Positions 1 to 6,235 of a stretch of 9,458 bases of DNA are shown here, in pieces. Both the position numbers and the translations under genes were made by a program. The notes under the pieces were generated by a model, which saw only the letters and a list, made by a program, of their open reading frames with translations, searched no databases and was not told where the DNA came from. The stretch lies in contig CAZBZU010000075.1 of NCBI GenBank assembly GCA_964496495.1, positions 1 through 9,458 of the forward strand, given 5' to 3'. The DNA is from JASBRS01 sp964496495 (GTDB lineage: Bacteria; Deinococcota; Deinococci; Deinococcales; Trueperaceae). Positions within the stretch are counted from its first letter, which is position 1; each line of letters begins with the position of its first letter.

Positions 1-134
1 GCACCAATCTATCGATTCACGACGAAGCCAAGCTCGAGGAAGTGGCCGACAGCCTAAACACCCGCCCCCGCCAGACCCTGGGATGGAAGACCCCGGCGGA
101 GGCGTACGCTGAAACCGTTGCGATGACCGATTGA
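1..134 (+). CDS. IS30-family transposase, C-terminal fragment (5' end outside window)
   Basis: The reading frame is open from the window edge and stops with TGA at 132-134, giving 43 visible residues. They contain the typical IS30-family tail: an SIHDEAKLEEVADSLNTRPR-like stretch followed by TLGWKTPAEAY. IS30 transposases are DDE enzymes that cut and join element ends by a circle intermediate. The catalytic Glu normally lies about 30 residues before this tail, so it and the rest of the protein lie outside the window. Codons are G/C-rich in third position. The sequence GTTGCGATGACCGATTGA (117-134), overlapping the stop, looks like an IS30 terminal repeat, which would place the element end near 134-140; the partner repeat is not visible. 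The element faces the 3' end of the minus-strand SEC-C gene. Family assignment is confident; whether the transposase is intact cannot be judged. Confidence 0.85.
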   Translation, partial: TNLSIHDEAKLEEVADSLNTRPRQTLGWKTPAEAYAETVAMTD

Positions 135-1208
135 AGACACCAAGGGAAACTCCACGTTGCCGAAACTCTTCCCAAACGCAAGCCAACCGGAAGTGCTCGA
201 GCTTCCATTGCGGTCAAGCTGAATTTCCACCCACCGGTACGGCATGTCCGTGATCAGATGCGCGTTCATCAAGTTCGCCATGATCTTCGACATCTCGTAG
301 TCTGCGCCGGCGAAGAATGAGGTCAACTCACCTGATATGCCCCGCTCAATTAGGTCGATGAAGTACGGGTGATCGCGCCTCATTCTCTGAACTTGAGCAA
401 TGTACTCATCGGCTTCAGACTCTGAGATTCCTGGATCATCTCTTTCGAGGTTCCGTCTGATCTGATCGTCGGGCTGCTGAAGGTAGAGATACTCCTTCAA
501 GAGCCGCTCTGATGCTGACACTTCTTCCGTATCTCGCTTGAGCTGCGCCTGCAGCTCAGGTGAGGACTGATGTCGAGCACGATCCAGTGCAAGGCAGTCC
601 AGTTGGAGAGCGACGTCAAACTGACCCGGTGATGGAATGAACACCACAAGTCCAGCTTCGATCCACTTCGCGAGCCGGACCCACAGGTAGAGAAACTTGA
701 GCGTGTTCGATATGTGCTCTGCTGGGCGTTCAAGTGGATTGAACTCGGGTCGAATGATCCGGGGGTCCGGAAATGGGTCCGCCAGCACGATTTGATCCAC
801 ATACAAGGAGTGCCGTGTTACTCCCCGCAAGATGTGTTCCGGCTCATATTGCCCCAAGTAGAGCCCCGCGAGTCGGCCTTTACCCTCCTCAAGTGTCCGC
901 AGATAATCACGCCGGTCCGGCCACAATACTGCCCGTGCCGTGAAGATCTCTTCGACCACCGCCGGCGTGATTGCGTTCTTAACGTCAGTCCAAGCATATG
1001 GTCTTGTAATGTCAACCCCGAGTGCTCCGAAGGCAGCATGCAGAAACGCCAGATTCTTCCCTCGGGCAGTCAAGTGGTAGGGGATCTCCTGGGGTCGATG
1101 GCTACGGATTTCCTCCCACGGAACCTTGCCTTCGCAGCAGTCCTTGTACTTGCGTTGGCTTCCACAAGGGCACGGCGAGTTCCTCCCCAGGCGTTTTCCC
1201 CTAGCCAT
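54..1208 (-). CDS. SEC-C motif protein, C-terminus probably replaced by IS30 sequence
   Basis: The 384-codon frame starts with ATG at 1206-1208 and ends with TAG at 54-56. Residues 9-25 form a textbook SEC-C zinc motif: RNSPCPCGSQRKYKDCC, with C13, C15, C24 and C25 as metal ligands. The motif, named for its place at the SecA C-terminus, occurs in many otherwise unrelated proteins, so it does not by itself give a function. The remaining ~340 residues look soluble and mixed alpha/beta, with no membrane segment and no domain I recognise. An acidic, helix-prone stretch (LKRDTEEVSASERLLKEYLY) lies near residue 230. Residues from about 359 onward are antisense to the IS30 transposase end, so the native C-terminus is probably lost. 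The ribosome site is poor (GGACAGG ends 12 bases before ATG). The gene stands alone. A second SEC-C gene at the far end of the window shares an upstream motif with it. Confidence 0.8.
   Translation of the reverse strand: MARGKRLGRNSPCPCGSQRKYKDCCEGKVPWEEIRSHRPQEIPYHLTARGKNLAFLHAAFGALGVDITRPYAWTDVKNAITPAVVEEIFTARAVLWPDRRDYLRTLEEGKGRLAGLYLGQYEPEHILRGVTRHSLYVDQIVLADPFPDPRIIRPEFNPLERPAEHISNTLKFLYLWVRLAKWIEAGLVVFIPSPGQFDVALQLDCLALDRARHQSSPELQAQLKRDTEEVSASERLLKEYLYLQQPDDQIRRNLERDDPGISESEADEYIAQVQRMRRDHPYFIDLIERGISGELTSFFAGADYEMSKIMANLMNAHLITDMPYRWVEIQLDRNGSSSTSGWLAFGKSFGNVEFPLVSSIGHRNGFSVRLRRGLPSQGLAGAGV
117..140 (+). repeat. Probable right terminal inverted repeat and end of the IS30-type element
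   Basis: In many IS30 relatives the terminal repeat overlaps or directly follows the transposase stop and carries a core like GTTGC-n-TGACC-n-TTGA, from my memory of the family. The sequence at 117-134 has this form. The exact boundary and any target duplication cannot be set, because the left end lies outside the window. Confidence 0.35.
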
Positions 1209-1344
1209 GGGTCAATCGTACCTGTCCCCAAGCTTGTGTGAGAGCACCCTCCGATCTGACCGGACACTCGCCCGCACAGAGAAACTGGTTTGTGTGTTGC
1301 GGCTTCTAGGATCAGCAGGGGGGTGCAGTGATTTGACCCCCTTG

Positions 1345-1364
1345 TCTACTAACCCGTCAACGCG
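1345..1364 (-). promoter_or_regulatory. 20-base motif upstream of the SEC-C gene, shared with the nuclease gene
   Basis: Plus-strand TCTACTAACCCGTCAACGCG matches 9245-9264 in 19 of 20 bases. Read on the minus strand it contains TTGACG, and 18 bases further TCAAAT, a plausible sigma70-type -35/-10 pair pointing at the SEC-C gene whose ATG is 136 bases downstream. The second copy sits 75 bases before the nuclease gene start in the same orientation. It could be a promoter, an operator, or the surviving half of a palindromic repeat element cut by the neighbouring insertion sequence. The sequence match is certain; the role is inferred. Confidence 0.5.
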
Positions 1365-1379
1365 GGGGTGGGCAAGCAT

Positions 1380-1407
1380 GATCTGACCCAAGTTCGACAG
1401 TTTGATG
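1380..1407 (+). repeat. Left terminal inverted repeat of the IS1634-type element
   Basis: GATCTGACCCAAGTTCGACA and the following eight bases match the reverse complement of 3143-3170 except at a few positions. GACCCAA and TTCGACA are identical in both ends. The nine-base core GATCTGACC also occurs at 1253-1261, and as GATTTGACC at 1330-1338, just outside the element. Confidence 0.8.
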
Positions 1408-1418
1408 TAGGTTGATCC

Positions 1419-1441
1419 GCCGCGTGCGTACTGCACGCGGC
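1419..1441 (+). promoter_or_regulatory. Strong hairpin inside the left end of the IS, before the transposase
   Basis: GCCGCGTGC and GCACGCGGC form a perfect nine-base-pair stem around the loop GTACT. It lies between the left terminal repeat and the transposase promoter. In several IS families a structure here blocks outside transcripts from producing transposase; that role is inferred for this element. The hairpin itself is seen directly. Confidence 0.6.
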
Positions 1442-1494
1442 TTCTCCATGCCTTGTGGCGGCTGTCCTAGTGACACGTTGCTGCTTGTTTCCTA

Positions 1495-1524
1495 TTGTGG
1501 TGCGGTGCGGAATGATGGTATGCT
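1495..1524 (+). promoter_or_regulatory. Probable transposase promoter
   Basis: TTGTGG (1495-1500) and TATGCT (1519-1524) are spaced by 18 bases. A start site about seven bases after the -10 box would fall at 1531, only three bases before the ATG at 1534, so the transcript may be almost leaderless. No good Shine-Dalgarno sequence lies before the ATG (only GGTGG), which fits this reading. Confidence 0.4.
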
Positions 1525-1533
1525 GGTGGCACG

Positions 1534-3099
1534 ATGTTCATCAAGCGCGTGCATACTCGCGGGGTGGTGTACCTGCAGTTGGTGGAGTCGTACTGGGAGA
1601 ATGGCCAGAGCAAGCATCGGGTGTTGAAGAGCCTGGGCCGTGAGGATGAGCTGGACCCCAAGGAAGTCGATCGCTTGCGGGCGTCGTTGAAGCGTTACGG
1701 CTCGGCAGAGGCCGGCGAGGTTTCCGTGGATCTGGATGACGTCGGGCTGGAGCCGGGCCGGCGGGTGGGAGCCTTGCTGCCGCTGCAGGCGTTGTGGGGC
1801 GAGCTCGGCCTGGCGGAGATGCTGGGCGAGCTGGCTTCTGGTCGGCGCTTTTCGTTCGATGTCGCGACCATCGTGAAGGCGATCGTGTTCCAGCGGGTGC
1901 TGGCTCCGGGCTCGGAACGCGCGCTGGTGGGGAGCTGGTTGCGGGGCGTGCATGCACCGGAGTTCGACGGCATCGAGTTGCAGCATGCCTACCGGGCGCT
2001 GAAGTTCCTGGCGGAGGTCGGGGCCGAGCTGGAAGCCAAGCTGACCTCCGTGTTGACGCAGAGGCTGTTCGCGGATGCCAGCCTGGTGCTGTTCGATACC
2101 ACTAGCACCTACTTCGAGGGGGTGGGGCCGGAGGGCCTGGCGAGCTTCGGGTACTCGCGCGACAAGCGCGGCGACCGACCCCAGGTCAACTTGGGGCTCT
2201 TGACCAGCCGGGAGGGCATCCCGCTGGCGCACTGGCTCTTCCCGGGGAGGCAGAGTGACGTGCGGAGCATGGCGGAGGCCAGCCGGGACTTCCGCTCGCG
2301 CTTGAACCTGGGCTCGTTCGTGGTGGTCGCCGACAGGGGCATGGTGAGCGACAGCAACCTGCAGGCGTTGAGAGTTGACGGCGTCGAGTACGTGATCGCC
2401 GAGCGCCTCCGGCGCAGCAAGGCCAGCGAGGCCCTCGCCAGAGCCGGCCGCTACAAGCGGGTCACGCCCCGGCTGGAGGTCAAGGAGATCACCCGCGACG
2501 GGGAGGAACGCCTGCTGGTGTGCCGCAACCGGGAGCGCGCCGAGGAGGACGCCCGCCAACGGCAGGCCATCCTCGAGCACCTCCAGGCCCGCCTAGAGGG
2601 CGGCTCGTGGCGGGAGAACCTGCAGCCCGCCGCCAGGCGCTACCTCAAGATCCAGGGCGCCAGCGCCGAGATCGACACCAGCAAGGCCAAGAACGACGCT
2701 CGCTTCGACGGCAAGTGGGTGCTCCGCACCACCACCGATCTCCCGCCCGAGCAGGTGGCGCTGGCCTACCGCGGCCTGTGGCGCGTCGAGCGCGCGTTCC
2801 GCACGTTGAAGACTCCGCTGGAGCTGCGCCCGATCTACCACAGCAGCGAGCCGGGCATCCGCGGGCACGTGCATGCCTGCGTGCTCGCCTACACCCTGGT
2901 GCGCATCCTCGAGGACCGCCTGGACGCCGCCGGCATCGACCTCAACGCCCACGCCGCCCTCGACCGGCTGGACAGCATCCAGCGCGCCACCATCACCCTG
3001 GGCGAGCACCGCTTGGAACGCACCAGCACCCCCGACGACGAGCAGGCCATGATCCTGAAGGCCTTGAAGGCGCCACTACCCGCCACCATCAACGCCTAG
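1534..3099 (+). CDS. IS1634-family transposase, apparently intact
   Basis: The 521-codon frame matches the family's usual size (about 500-550 residues). It is a DDE-type cut-and-paste transposase of the IS4-like superfamily. Visible landmarks are an N-terminal stretch, FIKRVHTRGVVYLQLVESY, of the kind common in IS1634 enzymes; LFDTTSTYFEG near residue 190 carrying the first catalytic Asp; VVVADRGMVS near residue 268 carrying the second Asp; and YRGLWRVERAFRTLK near residue 413 carrying the catalytic Glu in the Y-x6-E-x6-K signature. The usual Arg three residues after the Tyr is Leu here. No frameshift or internal stop is seen, and terminal repeats surround it, so it may be active. Long antisense frames across it are byproducts of its high GC content. 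The start was chosen at ATG 1534 because the frame has a promoter-like sequence immediately upstream and family homology begins there. Confidence 0.93.
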   Translation: MFIKRVHTRGVVYLQLVESYWENGQSKHRVLKSLGREDELDPKEVDRLRASLKRYGSAEAGEVSVDLDDVGLEPGRRVGALLPLQALWGELGLAEMLGELASGRRFSFDVATIVKAIVFQRVLAPGSERALVGSWLRGVHAPEFDGIELQHAYRALKFLAEVGAELEAKLTSVLTQRLFADASLVLFDTTSTYFEGVGPEGLASFGYSRDKRGDRPQVNLGLLTSREGIPLAHWLFPGRQSDVRSMAEASRDFRSRLNLGSFVVVADRGMVSDSNLQALRVDGVEYVIAERLRRSKASEALARAGRYKRVTPRLEVKEITRDGEERLLVCRNRERAEEDARQRQAILEHLQARLEGGSWRENLQPAARRYLKIQGASAEIDTSKAKNDARFDGKWVLRTTTDLPPEQVALAYRGLWRVERAFRTLKTPLELRPIYHSSEPGIRGHVHACVLAYTLVRILEDRLDAAGIDLNAHAALDRLDSIQRATITLGEHRLERTSTPDDEQAMILKALKAPLPATINA

Positions 3100-3142
3100 T
3101 GACAACACCCCACCGCGAGGCGCGTCACCGACACAAGTCAAT

Positions 3143-3170
3143 CACCGAAGTGTCGAAGTTGGGTCTGATC
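3143..3170 (-). repeat. Right terminal inverted repeat of the IS1634-type element
   Basis: This is the reverse-complement partner of 1380-1407, ending with GGGTCTGATC. It lies 43 bases after the transposase stop, a normal spacing for a compact insertion sequence. Confidence 0.8.
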
Positions 3171-3173
3171 CTG

Positions 3174-3744
3174 GAAACCTGAACCAGGTGGCGTGTGGGT
3201 CGAAGGAGTTCCGGGACCTGACTGGGGTCCACTGCTCAACGCGGATAGGCTAGCTGCACCTTGAAACTACGCCGCGCATTGTGGAAGATTCTGGTGAGGT
3301 CCCCTTCCTGAAGGAAGAGGGCGAGGGTTTCTCAGGGTCGAAACGGCACATCTCGCAAGCAGGCGCTCTTTGTCTCGCTTCTGCTTCCCTAAGCTTAGGG
3401 CTCCGAGGGAGGGTATCCAATCCAGCCGACGGAATTTACGTGCCACGCGGAAGTCCCTTGGTGGGCGATGTCGAGTGCGAACCGCCGAACTACCGCTCAG
3501 GTGGCGGGTGCACTTCCCCTGAGTTGATCACCCACGCGTCCCCCGCGCACGAACCGCTCGTCACGGGCCACCAGCGTCGCCATGACCTCAGCCACGGCAG
3601 TCGCCGGGCCAGGAGGAGGGTTTCGTGTCGCCGGGCCGCCCTGGCGCCACCCGCTCGAAGCCTTCGAGGAACGTTCACGACGCTTTCGACCGGCCCCCTA
3701 GAGCAGCGTGCGAACCTCTGCTTGCGGAATGAAAGAGGCAATCC
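3174..3744. other. Stretch without a supported gene
   Basis: I find no convincing gene here. An open frame spanning 3281-3751 (+) has low-complexity, unfamily-like composition and no ribosome site. A short minus-strand frame (3497-3583, MATLVARDERFVRGGRVGDQ...) has protein-like composition and could be the end of a lost gene, but I recognise nothing in it. Structure seen: CCTGG/CCAGG arms at 3170-3188 right after the insertion sequence, a CTTCCT-GA-AGGAAG hairpin near 3305-3320, and a perfect 14-base palindrome CCCTAAGCTTAGGG at 3387-3400. The stretch is probably decayed flanking DNA next to the insertion sequence, with the 5' region of the downstream membrane-protein gene at its right edge. 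Confidence 0.5.
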
Positions 3745-4257
3745 ATGGTGACTCCTTCTACTTCAAGGGCTCGAAGAGCCCGCGCCAACCGATTTCAGCT
3801 ACGAGCCTTCGTCTCGCTGCTGTTGATCGTTTCAGGAGTGCTCGTCGTTGGCTCCGGCGTGATCCTGCTTCTGGCACCCACGGGCCGCACGGCGTTCGCG
3901 ACCGGATGGTCGGCGCTCGGCGTCGGTCGCCAGGGTTGGACGGCCCTCCACGACGTGTTCGGCCTACTCTGGATACCACTCCTCGTGTACCACGGCGTCC
4001 TGAATCGCAAGCCGATTCTGGTCTATCTGAAAGACCGCGTGAGCAAGTCGTTCACATGGCGCTGGGAGGCGCTTGCAGCGGTGGCACTCACAGTCCTGCT
4101 CGGAACGCTGACCCTTCTACCCAACTCCCCCCTGTTGGCCCTCGGTCACGACGGGTCAGGTGGGCAGGCGGTGGAGCGGAGCGTCGGCTCCACGCCGTTG
4201 ACGCCTGTCTCACCGCTTGGCGGCAAGCGCGGTTCGGCGTCCGGAACCGGCGACTGA
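3745..4257 (+). CDS. DUF4405-like small integral membrane protein
   Basis: The 170-residue product begins with a basic tail (TSRARRARANRFQLR). Three hydrophobic segments follow at about 21-45, 66-86 and 109-127. The second segment carries H69 and H83 in WTALHDVFGLLWIPLLVYHG, followed by the NRKPI turn. Paired histidines 14 residues apart in a small helical membrane protein recall cytochrome b-like heme ligands and the DUF4405 family; heme binding is inference. The start is supported by AAAGAGG (3732-3738) six bases before the ATG. The last ~40 residues are soluble and low-complexity, and may be a divergent or recombined tail, since family members usually end shortly after the third helix. No redox partner gene is adjacent, and both neighbouring stretches are decayed, so the gene may be a stranded remnant of an electron-transfer locus. 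Confidence 0.7.
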   Translation: MVTPSTSRARRARANRFQLRAFVSLLLIVSGVLVVGSGVILLLAPTGRTAFATGWSALGVGRQGWTALHDVFGLLWIPLLVYHGVLNRKPILVYLKDRVSKSFTWRWEALAAVALTVLLGTLTLLPNSPLLALGHDGSGGQAVERSVGSTPLTPVSPLGGKRGSASGTGD

Positions 4258-4272
4258 CGGAGGAGGCCCGCA

Positions 4273-4299
4273 GTTGTGTGAGCCGGCGCTCACAACAAC
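4273..4299 (+). terminator. Hairpin after the DUF4405-like gene
   Basis: GTTGTGTGAGC and GCTCACAACAAC pair over 11 positions with one bulged A around the loop CGGC. It begins 16 bases after the stop codon. There is no T-run, so termination would be of the weak-tail or bidirectional kind often seen in high-GC bacteria. The structure is certain; the function is likely. Confidence 0.5.
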
Positions 4300-4349
4300 G
4301 AAGTGGGCCCGCCCTCGCGGCCGGCCCGTGGCGCTGGTTCGAACGAGGG

Positions 4350-4669
4350 TCAGGGTTTGAGCACGAGGTAGCGGGCGTCGCCCTCGTCGGCCACGATCAG
4401 GGCCTGGTCGGCGTGGAGGAACCCCGCTGGGACGGTGAGGGCGCGAGCCGTCGGTGTGGCCCTTATGCCGGACTCACCGTCATCGTTGGCGGTTGGGATG
4501 TCGGGCGTTCCTTCGTATGGGTTGCAGTCAGGGCCCGAGCGGCAGCTTCGACCTGCAAGCTACCGGTCGGGGCCTGGCGCTGAAGGTCGCACCACAGAAC
4601 GGTTTCACCGGTAGGGCGAGCCCAAGGCTGCTGAACGATCAAGTGGGGTTGGGCGTACTTCGTGTACAC
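4350..4669 (-). pseudogene. Frame-broken remnant of an unidentified gene
   Basis: Two minus-strand frames look protein-like and join across a frame break near 4500-4540. The upstream part starts around GTG 4667-4669 and reads VYTKYAQPHLIVQQPWARPT, continuing to VEAAARALTATHT. The downstream part, in a different frame, reads NPYEGTPDIPTANDDGES and ends with ALTVPAGFLHADQALIVADE followed by GDARYLVLKP and TGA at 4350-4352. Both show the G/C-rich third positions expected of real genes here. I do not recognise the family. An upstream in-frame stop lies just before the GTG, so the 5' end is either lost or the gene was small. It could also be two unrelated fragments. The protein-like composition is seen; the joining of the two parts is inferred. 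Confidence 0.35.
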
Positions 4670-4745
4670 CCTGGTTGTTGGGATTCAACCTTAGAAACGA
4701 CACAGTGTCTCATGCGTCGAGAGCGTTCCGCGCGCACGCGGTCCC

Positions 4746-4751
4746 AGGAGG
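4746..4751 (+). promoter_or_regulatory. Consensus ribosome binding site of the truncated Rossmann gene
   Basis: AGGAGG lies seven bases before ATG 4759 and decides this start over an in-frame ATG upstream at 4675, which would add 28 residues that look unlike any Rossmann N-terminus. Confidence 0.6.
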
Positions 4752-4758
4752 TTGTGTG

Positions 4759-4920
4759 ATGCCATCGAAGTTCCTGCTGTACGGCGCGACGGGTTTCGTG
4801 GGTGGGGCCATCGCCCGCAGGGCGGTCGCAAGGGGGCTCCGGCCGGTGGTGGCGGGGCGCGATCCCCTGCGTGTGGCCGCGCTCGCATTCCGAAGTCGCA
4901 GTCGTCTATTCGGCACCTAG
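4759..4920 (+). pseudogene. N-terminal stub of a Rossmann NAD(P)-binding protein (saccharopine dehydrogenase-like)
   Basis: The start ATG at 4759 is preceded by a perfect AGGAGG (4746-4751) at seven bases. The product begins MPSKFLLYGATGFVGGAIAR with the dinucleotide-binding GATGFVG loop after the first beta strand. A second strand, RPVVAGRDPLRVAALA, follows with R53-like basic residues where NADP-binding members have them. After about residue 43 the frame runs into unrelated sequence and stops at 53 codons, against more than 300 in saccharopine dehydrogenase-like or trans-acting enoyl reductase families. The rest of the gene is not found in the window, so this is a truncation, probably by deletion, near 4884. 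An SDR or NAD-dependent epimerase is an alternative family. With its ribosome site intact it may still be translated, but cannot be catalytic. Confidence 0.65.
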
Positions 4921-5110
4921 CAGACTCTGTGTCAATGACGCTTGATCCTCGGCCCGTAGACACTGCCTCGTACCTAAGCTTATGCCGATTGATAGCCACG
5001 GCGAGGTCACGGGAGGATGATGCAACTACGGTTGACTGGACTCGGAGCCGCTAGGCTGGTGATCGATAACCCGGCGTGGACATACCGACAGCTTGGCTGA
5101 GGCCGCCGTT

Positions 5111-5140
5111 GTCCCCACACTCCACCATTGAGCGGGGAAC
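5111..5140 (-). terminator. Possible terminator after the zinc-ribbon gene
   Basis: Directly next to the stop codon at 5141, TCCCC-aca-CTC pairs with GAG-c-GGGGA across a short loop, giving an imperfect seven- to eight-pair stem. No T-run follows on the minus strand. Confidence 0.3.
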
Positions 5141-6178
5141 TCAGTTGCCTGCGCCTTCGCGACGCGCCATAGCCTCACGCACGATGTCTTCCGGCGTAGC
5201 GAACATAGTCAGGAAGCTGTCGATTGTGTCTGCGGCTTCTTCCATCCCACTCGGATTCTTGTTGGGCAGCGGATCTCGCGCATCGTGGAGGAACTCCTGA
5301 AGGGTCCGCACGTCGATGACTCCGCCTTTCCTCGCACTGCAATAGTAGAGGAACATGGAAAAGGCGTGCGCTATGTCGAGTTTAATGGAGGTCTCGTCTG
5401 CGTCGATATTGCGCAGAGTGTGGTAGTTGTTGCGTGCCATCTCCGCGACATCACTAGCTGTGAACTCACCGTCCAGAAGGCTGCCGAGCAGAGATGCAGA
5501 GCCCCCGAGTTGCTCCGAGCGTCGGGGCTCCCTAGCCTGTCGCATGAAAGCCTCGACACTGTCGCCGTCAAACCGAGAGCCCCTCACGACCTCACAGAAC
5601 ACTCCGAGGGTGAAGAGGGCCATTCGCATCAAGTTGGCCCCCTCAGCCCCCAACGGCGCAGAAAGAAGGCCGCGATCAAAGAGCATGTCTGTGGCTTCTT
5701 TGGGGAGGGGGCTCCCGTGCTCCCTGATGAGCGCGACAAGGCGGTCTGGCGGAAGGTAATACTGCACTCTCCAAACGCGTCTGCCAAGCGAGAACAGGGC
5801 TTTGCCACTGCCGAAGGCCGTCGCGTGCACCGTGCCGCATGCCAAGCAGATCGTCGCGTTTACGTTTAGGCCGTCATCCTGTCGATACCACGGGAAGTGG
5901 GCAATCGTGCCTGACTCGTGCAGGGCAGCATTATTGGCTTCGGTAAACGGATGAACCGCGCCGCAATTTGAGCACTTGAAGTTCGGCACAGACCCCCTCA
6001 AACCAATGGCGAATGCCATCTGACCACACCATAGCCCCACATTTGCCAATGCAGAACCGGCCATGTTCGCCCAACTTGCCGCCTCCCACTTGGCCGGGAC
6101 ACTCCAAGACCACGTTTGCAGGCTGTCGGGAACGAGTGGGGTAGGACCCGATGATCTTGCTCCGTGGGTCCTCAGCAT
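5141..6178 (-). CDS. Two-CxxC zinc-ribbon protein of unknown function
   Basis: The frame covers 345 codons and ends with TGA at 5141-5143. FKCSNCGAVHPF (C69, C72) and ICLACGTVHA (C111, C114) form a four-cysteine zinc ribbon with a 38-residue insert. Each half continues as CG-x-VH, so H76 and H118 mirror each other. The C-terminal ~190 residues are soluble and mostly helical, with a conserved-looking core LDIAHAFSMFLYYCSARKGG and a charged tail. I know of no named family. The start is uncertain: ATG 6178 and in-frame ATGs at 6064 and 6019 all lack a proper ribosome site. The first ~53 residues are Trp/Ser-rich and less protein-like than the rest, so M54 (6019) giving 292 residues is a serious alternative. 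The gene runs in the same direction as the nuclease locus but is not in an operon with it, since a plus-strand gene lies between them. Confidence 0.7.
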   Translation of the reverse strand: MLRTHGARSSGPTPLVPDSLQTWSWSVPAKWEAASWANMAGSALANVGLWCGQMAFAIGLRGSVPNFKCSNCGAVHPFTEANNAALHESGTIAHFPWYRQDDGLNVNATICLACGTVHATAFGSGKALFSLGRRVWRVQYYLPPDRLVALIREHGSPLPKEATDMLFDRGLLSAPLGAEGANLMRMALFTLGVFCEVVRGSRFDGDSVEAFMRQAREPRRSEQLGGSASLLGSLLDGEFTASDVAEMARNNYHTLRNIDADETSIKLDIAHAFSMFLYYCSARKGGVIDVRTLQEFLHDARDPLPNKNPSGMEEAADTIDSFLTMFATPEDIVREAMARREGAGN

Positions 6179-6224
6179 GGACTGGGTGGCGTCGCACTGC
6201 GGGCCGCTGGAGTGACCCTAGAGG

Positions 6225-6230
6225 TACGAT
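6225..6230 (+). promoter_or_regulatory. Possible -10 box of the small divergent gene
   Basis: TACGAT ends five bases before ATG 6236, so a transcript from it would be leaderless or nearly so. No good -35 box is visible at 16-19 bases, and no Shine-Dalgarno sequence fits the ATG (AGAGG lies 13 bases away). Confidence 0.3.
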
Positions 6231-6235
6231 CATCT

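Larger units (their letters stand above)
1380..3170 (+). mobile_element. Complete IS1634-family (IS4-like) insertion sequence
   Basis: A single transposase gene lies between imperfect terminal inverted repeats. The left end (1380-1407, starting GATCTGACCCAAGTTCGACA) aligns with the reverse complement of the right end (GATCAGACCCAACTTCGACA at 3151-3170). Similarity weakens beyond about 28 bases and may extend three bases further out (1377 and 3173). The length of about 1.8 kb fits the family. Flanking bases on the two sides do not match, so no target duplication is visible whether the ends are set at 1380/3170 or 1377/3173. This suggests that a later deletion or recombination removed one flank. 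The element lies just upstream of the SEC-C gene and directly abuts the shared motif at 1345-1364. Confidence 0.8.

Noticed and set aside
1492..2580. Long antisense open frame (362 codons) across the transposase gene
   Set aside because: Composition is Ala/His/Gln/Pro-biased as expected for the complement of a high-GC gene, and the plus-strand transposase explains the region fully.
2520..3182. Plus-strand 220-codon frame inside the 3' half of the transposase
   Set aside because: Arg/Pro/His-rich translation in a shifted frame of the transposase; no ribosome site or domain.
3174..3744. Group II intron or catalytic RNA in the gene-free stretch
   Set aside because: Hairpins are present, but no GUGYG 5' end or domain V-like helix could be found.
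3281..3751. 156-codon plus-strand frame in the stretch before the membrane-protein gene
   Set aside because: No ribosome site, mixed low-complexity composition, and its 3' end overlaps the ribosome site and start of the real downstream gene.
3708..4583. 291-codon plus-strand frame overlapping the membrane-protein gene
   Set aside because: Arg-rich shadow of the DUF4405-like gene and of the minus-strand remnant; the overlapping frame has clear membrane helices and a ribosome site instead.
5285..5869. 194-codon plus-strand frame opposite the zinc-ribbon gene
   Set aside because: Translation lacks any motif and lies over the well-supported helical and zinc-ribbon coding frame on the other strand.
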